The notes under the pieces are model-generated. The model was given only the letters and a program-made list of their open reading frames with translations, was not told where the DNA came from and searched no databases. DNA of 64,000 bases, from positions 81,610,001 through 81,674,000 of the forward strand of contig CM043698.1 of NCBI GenBank assembly GCA_023935145.1, read 5' to 3'. The stretch is from Bretschneidera sinensis. Lineage: Eukaryota; Streptophyta; Magnoliopsida; Brassicales; Akaniaceae. The position numbers were made by a program, and so were the translations under genes. Below, piece by piece: positions 32,301-44,300 of the stretch (its first letter is position 1; each line of letters opens with the position of its first letter).

Positions 32301-35300
32301 ATGGGGCAAATTTGTATTAGGATTAGAGTTTTTTTTATTTACAGTCCAAAAGATCTCTATTTAAGAGATTCCTATGTTACTTTTGAATTAGCTTTGAATA
32401 AATAAAAAAGAAAATTGATATTGGGTATCAATTCCTCTCGACCTTCAGGGTAGCTTGGCTTCTCTCCTAATCCCAGGGTAGCTTGGCTTCTCTTCTAATC
32501 TCGAGGGTAGCATGGCTTCTCTTCCAATCCCGAGGGTAGCCTAGCTTCTCTTCATATCCCGAGGGTAGCCTGGCTTCTCTTCAAATCCCGAGGGTAGCTT
32601 GGCTTCTCTTCCAATCCCGAGGGTAGCCTGGCTTCTCTTCCAATCCCGAGGGTAGCCTGGTATCTATTTCTTTTTCTATCCCTTTTTCTACATCACTTAC
32701 ATAAATAACATACATTCAGTAAAACCCTACCCTTCTTTGAAGATTGTCAATGGTGAAGATTATTTCCCAACATGCTCCCAAGCAAAAAAAGCAACCTTGG
32801 TGGGTTGTACAGGTAGCCAAAATGGTTTAACAAATTTCTGACTGATTTGTGGAGGAGGATTATGAAATCTGTGTCTGCTGTAATTGTCTAATAGTTAACT
32901 TAGGCATTCTTCTTCTGGTTGTATAATGGTGGTATATTGTTTCCTTCAAATCTGTGTATGCTATGCCAAATGTGTTGACCTCGCCGTAATTCATCCATGT
33001 TATTGTTAGGACTTAGGATGGATATAATATGAAAGTGCGATAAAATTAATGGAGTTCTTTGCTTTATCATGTATTGACAAATAATTTCTATCATAAGGAA
33101 TTAAAATTTCTTGTACTGTTGTTGTGTTTGATTGCTAAAATCCTCCATTAATGTAGCCCTGGATAAGGTTTGGACATTACGGGCTGATACATGCTATAAT
33201 ATCGTTGTAGATCCTTATTATTTTGAACGAAATGGACTGTATATTGGCCAAGGAACAACAATGATGTCAAGGGCTGGGATCTTTCGCGTTCCATCAGGAG
33301 TTGCTGTGGATATGAATAATAGAGTATTTAAATTGCCTTCTTTTCATGGTATGATTCATTTCTGACCCAAAAATTATAGTTAGTGCTGCATTGGGAATAT
33401 TATCTATTTAAAATGGTTTACTGGCTTTTATTATTTCCTGTTAAGTAGCTCCCATTGCATCTTAATTTATTGTAGAAGGGCATCCTTTTAGCAAAATACT
33501 CCATCTGTAACATTTGATTATGACTTCTTGGGTTTTCTCTTTGTTGGTTAAATACTGATAAGTCATAACAAATTTGTTGTTGACTTGTTATCTTATGATT
33601 CTTATGTACCACGAATTTGTTAGTAAACTCGAGTGGACCACGGAATTAGACAATTTGATTATTGTTATTTATAGTTCGCTTGGTCGCTTCAAAGGGTTAG
33701 ACTGATGGTCTGTAATGTTTCGTGAAGAAAACATAGTAAAGTCAATTCTATTTCTACATTGTTGCTAAATTCAAATTTTTCCCAAGTTGTTGTATATCTA
33801 ATTAACTAAAATGAGTTTGGCCAAAATTGCCTTTGAGCATTTGCTTGGTTTGTAAATGGCTGGAGTAGACTTGGGGTAAGTCATAGGTAAAAAACTTAAA
33901 ATGTTACCCACCATAAAGGGTATAACGAAAAAAAGGAATTATACATATCTCAATGAACTTCAAGAATAGTGTACAATATTTCCCTTCTCCTTCAAATACT
34001 CTTTTATTATACTTAATTATAAAAATAATACTCTTTTATTAATTTTATTACTCAAGTGAGGGAGGGGATTTCAACTTGAGCGCTCCCTCAAAAGAAAATG
34101 GCGAAGGAATGACTTCTCTCTCATGCTATGGCTTTGCTTCCTTCACTTGTACTTGCCCGATCGACTAAACCTTGCCCGAGTCTAAGGTGCCAGTAATGTA
34201 TGGAACATTAGGGTTAGCAGATGACTTGTATTTTTAGTGAGGTTATAATCAAATGTACTAAGGTGTGGGTAAATTTGTGCAACATTTAGTAAAAGTTTGT
34301 AAAATATATATATGGTATGGTTTCTTGGTTCGGTTTGGTTTTTTAATTTTTGAAATTGAAACCGAAACTGATTCTTCAGTTTTTTAAAATATTCAATTTG
34401 AAATCAAAGTGGCAATCCAATAAAATGAACTTAATCTTACTGAATATGTATATTTTGTTCGGTTTGTCAGATTGAACCAAACCGTTGTACACCCTTACGA
34501 ATCAACTCTGTACTTGGCATCTTTGTCATTTGTTTTTCATGTCAATAGCTAGGAGTATAAAGTAGTTGTTCATGGGTCATTTAATCATCATTTTATACAT
34601 TTGCTTCAAATTTCCATGTGGCCCGTTATCTCTGGTATTCATGATTTATTTGCTGTCTATATGATGGGGCATACAGTTTTAGTTGTGGATTGGTTGCTTT
34701 GAAAGTTTGAATTGCTCTTGTGTTTTCTGTCTTTTGTTTTCTAGATGTGCTTGAGGGGGAAATATTTCTTCAGAACCTGCCGAGCATCCTCACTGCTCAT
34801 GCTCTTGGTATGTATCATGGTATCACTGTCATCTTTCGTTATTTATATGTATTTTCACCTTTGTTTCCCCATGTGATGAAATTTACTTTCTTATTTTGGA
34901 TGAAGTTTTGATTTGGTTGTCTGACTTAAATCATTTAGTTTGCATCTTGCCATGCTTGAACATCTCTACTCTAATCAGAAGGCATGATTTGCGTGCCATC
35001 GCTTAAACCATTTGGGTGTCTAGAAGTTTCAATTTTATTAAGTTTGGATTTGAATTCTTAGTTTTATTAAGCACTAATGATTCTTCCTTGGGCAGTTAAT
35101 TTGGAACATTTATCATGAGAAATAATATTCATTACTAACATTCATGTCCAAACCCGAAGAAGTTGATGGCCATCACTCATACGAAATATTTTCAGAAGTT
35201 CATTAACCCTTTCTTTACTGATGCGAACAAAGTAAAAGGGATCATCCTCCGAAACTTGTGCTCCTATATATGTCATGAATTGCCAAGAGAATGTAACTTC

Positions 35301-38300
35301 ATTGATAGAGGGAAAATTGAGCAATCTCAGGCAACTTGAAGTGAGGAAAGAATTATTGGTAACAAAACCTGTGAATTAATGATTGTTGACCTATCATGAC
35401 AAATTAATGATAAGTATCCTAATTTCTGTACATTGATTTGTTCTTCATACTAAGAACACTTTTATACCGTGGTGCATAGTTGATCTATCTTGCTTTGAAA
35501 TTGGCAAGCCCTTGCCATCTTTACTGAAATAACAGATTTGACAGACAATATTGCAGATCTCAAAGGATTGGATACCTCTAATACCAAATTTGACCTTGCA
35601 ATATAAATAAAGTACTGCAATATATCTGGTAGCTGCTTCACTATATCTATTCCTTGCTTTGAATGAGTGTAATTTTTTCCTCTGCTTAAAGGTGTTTTTT
35701 GAAAAGTGTTATGGTTCACTTTATGGCAAACTATGGACATTATATTTAGTCTCTTATTATATGTGAAATCTTGAAAGGTTGAATTTTGATTCTGGTTGTT
35801 TTCCCATTTATGTCCAAATGTGGTCTAGATATAGTTATATGAGCTAAAATAGAAAGTTGACATTTTCGCCTCGTGTCTTTATTACGTATCGTACTAATGC
35901 TATACTCCTTTTCGAAAAGGGCCTTGGTTAAAAGGCATCTTAAGGAGTGGAAGGGAGATGTGGTTTTCCTCCAAGAAATTAAAATCGAGGTAGTCGATGA
36001 TGCTATTATTCGAAGTATTTGGGGTTTGAGATCTTGTGGGTGGAAAGTGCTACTGCTCTTGGAGCTTCAGGGGTATCGTTGTTATGTGGGCTTCGAAGTT
36101 TTTATATTTGATTAATGTTTTTGTCGGTTTGTTCTCAGTGTCCTGTGTCGAGCTTTCAGCTCTTGAAGAGTGGGTTTTGATGGGAAGGCCAAACGATAAT
36201 GGAATTAGTGGTTTGTTTCGGGAGGAATTAGCGGATATTAGGAGTCGGTGGAGCCTTCCGTGGGTAGTTGGAGATGATTTCAACGAAGTCCTTTACCCTC
36301 AAGAGAGAAACGGGGGTTCTCATGAATCTTTGTTTGATGAGGGAGTTTTTGGAGTTTGTGAGAGGTCGAGATCTTGTTGATTTGTCTTTGTCAGGAGGCT
36401 CTTTTATGTGGTCGAGTTCTAGAGAGACACCTTCTTAGTCGAGGATTGACCGGTTCTTAGTTTCGAGTTGTTGGGAAGCTCTTTTTCTTGGCTTGATTCA
36501 GACACTGCTACCTAGGCCCACGTCGGACCATCACCATATTATTTTAGATTTGGGGGGATTGCATTGGGGGCCGACCCCGTTTCGTTTTGAGAATATGTTG
36601 CTTAAAGTGGATGGGTTCCATAAATTAGTGAAAGGCTGGTGGGAAGGTTGTAATGTTAGAGGTTACACTAGTTTTGTGGTGGCTTCTAAGCTGAAATTTT
36701 TAAAGGAGTTGAAAGTTTGGAACAGAGAGATATTTGGTGGTGAATTCTACCTTTAATGCTTTGACTAGTGAGATTAGTGCTCTTGATGAGAAGGAAGTTT
36801 TAAAGGGTATTTCGGGGGAAGAAAAGCTTCGCAGGGAATGTGCGAAGAAAGAGTTTGCTAAAATTATTGCTATGGAGGAAATTTCTTGGCGCCAAAAGTC
36901 TAGAGAATTGTGGTTTATGGAGGGTGATAGAAACACAAAGTTTTTCATCGTATGGCTAATGTTCATAGAAGGTTCAATTTTTTAAAAATCCATAGAAGTT
37001 GATGGCAAAGTTATCGAGGAGGAGGAGGTTATGAAATGGGAGATTTATGATTTCTACAAGAATCTCTATAAGGAGACCTGTAATGCTAGACCGAATTTGG
37101 ATGGCTTAGACTTTTTGTGTATTGATGGGGATGCTAAGTGGTTGGAACATCCGTTTGATAGGCTCTTAGAGATTGTAACGGTGATGTAACGGTGATAAAG
37201 CGCCAGACCCGGATGGTTTCACTATGGCTTTTCTTGAGCATAATTGGGAGCTTCTCACAATGGATGTCCTTCGGGTCTTTGAAGAGTATCATGTTTATAG
37301 GGAGTTTGTGGGGAGCTTCAATGCCACTTTTATTGTTCTTATTCCCGAAGAAGGTTGGGACTTCCAATATTAAAGATTTTCGGCCTATTAGCCTTGTGTG
37401 GTGTATGTACAAGCTTTTGTCTAAAGTGTTAACTTCTAGATTGAAAGTTGTTTTGCACAAAGTGGTTGTTAGCTCTCATCAAAATGCCTTTGTTGAGGGA
37501 ATGCAAATTCTGGATGCAGTGTTGATAGCTAATGAAGTGGTTGATGCCCATTTAAAGGATGGGGGAGAGGGGTGTTGTGCAAGCTTGATATGAAAAAGGC
37601 GTATGATCATGTGTATTGGAGTTTTGTCATCTATTTATTGAAAAGGATGAGATTCAGGATAAATAATGTAATTGGATCTTTAAATGCATCTCTTCGACGT
37701 CCTTCTCTATCCTTGTTAATGGAAGCTCGATTGGTTACTTTAAAGCGTCGAGGGGTTTAAGACAAGGGGATCCGTTGTCTACTTTTTTATTCACTTTTGT
37801 TATGGAAGCTTTAGTAAGATGTTGACAAAAGTGGTTGATGGGGGCTTGCCGAGTGATTTCCAAGTAGGAAGCAATGGTGCTAGCGTGAATATATCCCACC
37901 TGTTATTTGTTGATGATACCCTAGTTTTCTGTTGTGCGGAGTCTTTACAATTGTTGCATCTTTGTTGTGTTCTTCTTTGCTTTGAAGCAGTTTATGAGCT
38001 TAAGGTCAATCTAAGCAAGGCTTGGAACATTGACGGTCGTTATCTTGTCAACTTGTTAGGATACAAAGTGGGGTCTCTTCCTATCACTTACCTCGGTCTC
38101 CTACTATGGCCTAAATTCAAAGATAAGATTGTCTGGAAATTGATTGTGGAAAAGTTTGAGAAAGATTGACCGGATGGAAGAATCATTATCTTTCTAAAGG
38201 AGGGAGGCTTACCCTTATCAAGAGTACTCTTTCTAGCATTCCTATATACTTCACATCTCTTTTCCCTATTCCCTCTTCAGTGGCTAATAGATTGGAGAGG

Positions 38301-41300
38301 ATTCAAAGAAGATTTCTATGGGATAACTTGGGAGAGAATTATAAGTATCATTTGGTAAGATGGGGTGTGGTCAAACAACCCTTGGAAAAAGGGGGATTGG
38401 GTATCAAATCTCTCTCCTTATTTAACAATGCTCTTCTTGGGAAATGGTTATGAAGATTTCTTGTCAAGATATCATCTTTGGAGGAAATTAGTGGTGGCAA
38501 AGTTTGGATTGGACACTAATGGATGGATGTTGAAGGAAGTGAGAGGGGCTTATGGAATGGGAATGTTGAAGTGGATTCGAAAAGTGTGGGAGGCCTTTCG
38601 CCCTTTTGTTTCGATCTTGGTTGGTAATAGAGAGAGGATGCGACTTTGGTATGATATTTGGTTTGGGAACGCCCCTCTAAAAGACCAATTCCCGGAAACT
38701 TTTAATATTGTGAGAGATAGAGATGCTCTAATTAGCTCGTGTGTTTCACTTTCGATGAAGTTATTTGGGATGTTCCACTCATTCATAATGTCCATGATTG
38801 GGAAGTTGGGGAGATTGGTAGATTCTTTGAAACTTTATACAACATTAAGATGGATGGGAGTAGAGAAGACTTGTCTAGTTGGGCCTAACCCGGAAAAGGG
38901 TTTTGAGGTGAATTGTTACTATAAAATTTTGGCTAATGAGGAGCAATTGTTTGGGCACATCGAGTTCTCTTGGAAAGCAATTTGGAGTCCTCGTACCCTT
39001 AGGAAAGTAAGCTTTTTTGTTTGGGAGGTATCTTGGGAGAAAATTCTTACCATTGACAACTTGCAAAGAAGGGAGAGAGTACTTGTTAATAGGTGTTTTA
39101 TTTGCAAGATATGCAATGAGTCCGTCTTTCATCTTTTGGTGGTGTGCCCATTGGCGAGAAGCTTGTGGGACATGGCTTATAAGATTTTGGGGATTTCTTG
39201 GATGGTCGCGGGCTTCGTGAAAGATGAAGTTTGGGCTTTGAGTGGGTTGAAAGTGACAAAGGAAATAAAAAAGGCTTAGTCCTTAATTCCACACTCGATT
39301 TTTTGGCTAGTGTGGATCGAAAGAAATCGTGGAGGTTTCGATTGAAAGGTGAAAAGTTTTGTTACTATTAGAGATAATTGGCTAAATACCCTTAATTTTT
39401 GGGTTAAAGGAAATATCTTTGTAAATAATTTTGACCTTTTGGATTTTATAGATCTCCTAGCTTGTAATTAGCTTTTTGCCTTTGAGTTGCACCTTCTTGG
39501 TGCCTTCTTATTAATAAAATTTCTTTACTTATAAAAAAAAATACTATACTCCTTCACAATCTTGGTTTAATTTCCTCTTCTTTCCCTTTGAGTCTTAAAA
39601 GCTTTTGTTGATTACCAGCAAATCATTCTACTTGTAAATTGTCTTTGTTGAGGAAAGTGTGAATAATTTCTTCACCCTTGTTGGGGATGTTTGGATGCTA
39701 CTTTAACATCCAAACATCCCCTTATATGCTTCAAAAGTTAGTGTAATACTAAATTTCTTCATAAGATTAATTCTATTTTCATTTGCTTAGCAGTAATAAG
39801 CAAAATATGATTGTACTTACCTTTTATAAGCTCCACTTCTTTTTTTTTCCTCTCACCATGGCTGCATTAGAAACATTCCTAACTGGTTAGACAGAGCTCT
39901 AACAAACTCCCCATGTTCATGTTTGATGATAACCACATCCACCAGTATAGCTGCTGCGATCCCAGGCTCCGTCAATGTTAAATCTTTCATTCATTAAATG
40001 CATGAAATGTGGGTGGAGTTTTATTAATGCTCAGCTTCAGTTAAAGCTTTCCTTATAAATGAAACAAAGCATGAAGTGAAGAGTGGGTTAGGGGAGAGAG
40101 AGATAGAGAGAGAATGATAGATGCGTGCATGCTTTGGTCAAATTTTCATATACGAAGTGTGTAAATTTGACGCTTTATGATGGGTTTCCTGAAATCGTAA
40201 ATAAATTCCAAAAATGGAAGATTGAGATAGATTTCGATTTTAGATTATGATATGACGTTGAGTGGCTATAGTTAAAAGGGAAGCAAAATTAGCTACTGGC
40301 TTACTCGCTGAAGTTTTGGCATATTAACTAGTAGCTGGCACTGGAAAAAGAGAGAGGTTCCACTTTTTTTCCCTCTGTCTGATGATGGATCGATGGAGAT
40401 CCAGTTAAGGGAGCAATTGAGCATTAGGTGAGGTGGAATAGTTGGTTTTATCTTTATTTTTGTTTGAAACTGCTGGTTTTATATTTTTTGGTTTCTTGCC
40501 CATTGTTTAATGTCTCTACTCTCAGCTCTAAAGCAAATTGGGGTCAAGAAAAAGAAAAAGAGAAATGGAGAATAAGGGTTCGGTTGATTGATTAGGAGTT
40601 GTGATGAGTGTAAAGAAAAAAAAAAGAATTGGAAAAATGAAGATCAAAGTAAAATTAAGAAGGTATGGGGAAGAAAGAAAAAATAAAAAAGAAAATGTAA
40701 ACCCAGGCTCTGAAAATGCGTGACTGGAGAAGAAATGGGGAAGAAGATGAAGGGGGAAGGAGTGGGTGGCGCTGTTTAGGGGAAGAAATTAAAATTTATA
40801 AACCCGATGTGCAACTGCCATAACAGTATTTGGGAGATTAAAAAAAATTCTGACCTGTTCGTGCACTGATAGACATAAAGGTGATAAACATCAGCATTTT
40901 TAGACTTGATATAAGGATTCATGTTAGATTTTGGCGGCAGGGACTATAGCGTAGAATAATCAAAATGCAAGGATCAACTCACAATTAGGGTAAATTTAGG
41001 GACTAAAAAATGATTTACCTTAATTATGGAGATATATATACATATTTTTTTACGTGTATATATATATATATTATATTTATAAATATGTCAATATATACAT
41101 ATATATATGTATGTATGTATGTATATATGTATGATATTTATGTGTGTATTTATACACATGAAGCATGCATTAAATTTACCGAGCCTTTATATTGGGGATG
41201 TTTGGGGCTTTAAGCCAACTTAAAGCATCTAATTTAACCTTAAATTTGGTGCTTTAAGTTAGCTTAAAGCCTAACCCAAACTAGGCCATTATACTCAACT

Positions 41301-44300
41301 TCTACTTTTTGAATAAATAAAAGTATAGTATTAAAGGACACCAAAGGGGTGCCTTCCATGTACAAAATCAACTATCTATGAGATAGCGTTTCTATGAATT
41401 CTATAAGTTGAAGCTCATTTACAAAAAACAATCCCTCTAACTAGAAAATTAGGGTATCAAGGCACTACTCATTAAGAGATTAAATCGACCTTTTCAAACC
41501 ATCAAAAGCTCTCCTATTCTTTTTAATCCAAACCATCCACCAAATAGAGAGTGAAGTCGAGGCTATTATCTTCTTTATTTCTTTGAAAGGTGGAAATACA
41601 CTCCAAGTCCAAACCTTCTCTTGATGGGAACCGGCACTCCCCCAACAAAGTACCAAAACTGAAGGGCTTCAATCCAAAGTTGTCTTGTCCAAGAACACCT
41701 CAACAGATATGAAACACGGACTTAACATGCTCTTTGCAAAGATAGCACCGGTTAACTAGCATTTTCCCTCTTTTCTGGGCTTCAATCCAAAGTTGTCTTG
41801 TCCAAGAACATCTCAACAGATATGAAACACGGATTTAACATGCTCTTTGCAAAGATAGCAGCGGTTAACAAGCATTTTCCCTCTTTTCTGGAGATTATCA
41901 ATGGTCAAAATCCTCCTAAACAAAAAAACACCACATTAGTAGGCGCAAAAGTCTTCTAAATGGGTTTCCAGGGGAAATTTGAATTCTCTTCTATGGGAAA
42001 AAGAATGGCCTTGACTTACAAAGGGATGATAGAGTGAAATAGAGGCTTAATATTTTACTCATCTTTGTTTGGGTATATAGTTTTCATATACTAGTTCTTG
42101 TTTATGATTTAGCTATTTCTAAATGTGCACATTTGCCTATGATTTATCTATTTCTATATAGTTTCCAATTCTTTTTTTCTTTACAATTCCTGGACTTTTT
42201 TGTTTGGGCGAAACTGTAATTGTTTTCACTTTATTTTGGTCTTAGATCCTCAAAAAGGAGAGCGGATATTAGATATGTGTGCAGCACCAGGAGGGAAAAC
42301 AACTGCAATTGCTATTCTTATGAAGGATGAAGGAGAGGTTGTTGCAGTTGATAGATCTCATAACAAGGTAGGACTTCCAAACTAGAAATGCGATAACAAA
42401 TTTCATCAACTGCTTATCATATGAATACTGCATCATATGTTCCAGGTGTATCATATTAATTGGTCATTTGATAGAGCTAATTGGTAAGAGGGAGTTTGTC
42501 TATCTTGCCTGAAAGAGTCATGATAAGCTTTGATGCTTTGTTAAGTTATATTGGTGTATAATCACATGACTAGGTTTTGTTACCCAATAGCTTAAGAATC
42601 TATGGTATTAAGTCCAAGTTGAGAAAAGAAAAAAAGCTGGCATGTGATTTGTACACATGGGAGCTTTTTAAATAGGGAACATTACGAACACCTCCTTGAG
42701 GTTTAGTGAAATCTATACGTAGCTGCTTGTATTTTCAGAAGTTACTCTTAATTCTTTGATTGTGTTTGACCAAACAGAATTTGTGTATAACACTACAATT
42801 TCTTAGTAATTGACTAACGATTCACTGTCCAAGGGAGTTATTTGCCATCACAAATTTGTTGGTGGGACTGGGACCCAAAAATTCTGAAGGAGCTAAGTGT
42901 AGGATAATACTGAAACATCATGGAGGTTAGTGTAGGTTTCACTAAAACTGAGAAAGTTTCTGAAATCTTTCTTTGTAATTATTATTGAAGGCAGCGTGTA
43001 GTACTTTGATTTTTGAAATACCTGAACTAGAGTGTAGTAGAACTATCTCTAATTGGCATATTTCATAGTCATTTTCTGACTAAATGTCTGTCTCTATTGT
43101 TGTTATAACCTATGTGTCGATAGTGTAATGGGAGGTGGTATATAAGTTGGCCCTAGGAACCAAAAAGTTGAACATTTTTGAGGGAGGACTCGTGATGTTA
43201 TAAATGATATCAGAGGTGACCCAAGCCCCTCTAAAGTATTGATGCCTAGTTATTTTGTTCTGTTTTGCTTTTATTCTGAGGTTGACAAGTCAATATTTTT
43301 ACTCTGTTCTGTAACTGTCCCCTTGGGAGGGCATTAAGTGGGGAGTTCTTCTAAAACCTGCATCTCATATCTGTGTAATGGAGAACTAATGAATATATAA
43401 TTAGGCTCAAGGAATTCAGAAGTCAACTTCAGCTAACACTGGGGAGAAGTTGTGGTGTTACAGGAAGTAGTTTGTAATTACAAAGGTGTAATTTGTCCCA
43501 TTTGTGCCCCCAATTTATTTCAGGTTTTACTTACAAAAAAAAATTGTCCCATTTGAAAATGGTAAATCTTTCATCTAATGATTTTGATCCTTTTTAGTTA
43601 CTTTGTTGTGAGGAATTTGGTTTCTTGCTTTCTAATAGGTGCTGGATATTCAGAAGTTGGCTGCTGAGTTGGGCTTGAATTGTATAAGCACATATAAACT
43701 AGATGCTCTCAAAGCTGCTTGTCGAATAAATGAATCCAACGATACAACCACAAAGTGTTGCGGCAGCGATAATGGTGGTGTAACTATTCATAATTCTGAA
43801 TCGATGAGATCACTTGATGAGAAAATGTCATCTGGCTCTTCTGAAGGATTGAAACCTGATACGACTTGCAAGGAAAGTGGTAGGTAAATACTCTCATATA
43901 CTTTGATGTACTGTATTCCTATATGAGAAAGAAAGCACTTGCTTTCCTGCAACAAGTTCCCTTTTATTATGAAAAATCCTTGTACATCCTAGTAACTAGA
44001 GTATCCATCTAGCACTTCTGAAAGATTGAAACCTGATATGACTTTCAAGGAAAATGGTAGCTAAATACTCTCATGTACTTCGATGTACTGTATTCCTATA
44101 TGTGAAAGAAAGCGCTTACTTTCCTGCAACAAGTTCCCTTTTATTATGAAAATTCCTTCTACATCCTAGTGGCTAGAGTATTCTTGAATTTACCTAAGCA
44201 AATTGCAAAATTCAACATTCCTTTATTCCTGCTTCGCTTTACTCCAGTTATATCGTGTGCATTTTAGCAGAAAAAAAAACGTGCATTTTCTGCACTGATT

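Larger units (their letters stand above)
31920..32860 (-). mobile_element. Antisense LINE fragment, split by a probable solo LTR
   Basis: On the minus strand, 31951-32166 encodes [19 protein letters not shown], like the C-terminal end of plant LINE polyproteins (W.IWKERN..F), and 32710-32830 reads like the zf-RVT region of the same protein. The piece between (32228-32695) is unrelated and looks inserted. Confidence 0.6.
31322..33210 (+). other. GC-AG intron (intron 4 of the methyltransferase gene)
   Basis: Exon 4 must end ATGCAGACAG because the next exon supplies AT to complete Asp in the conserved Q-T-D-P-Y stretch. The intron then begins GCAAGA. No GT exists between the last conserved codon and the in-frame TAG at 31330-31332. 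The strong AG|GCAAG match is the known context of functional GC donors. The intron holds a truncated LINE, antisense LINE pieces and a probable solo LTR. Confidence 0.85.
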
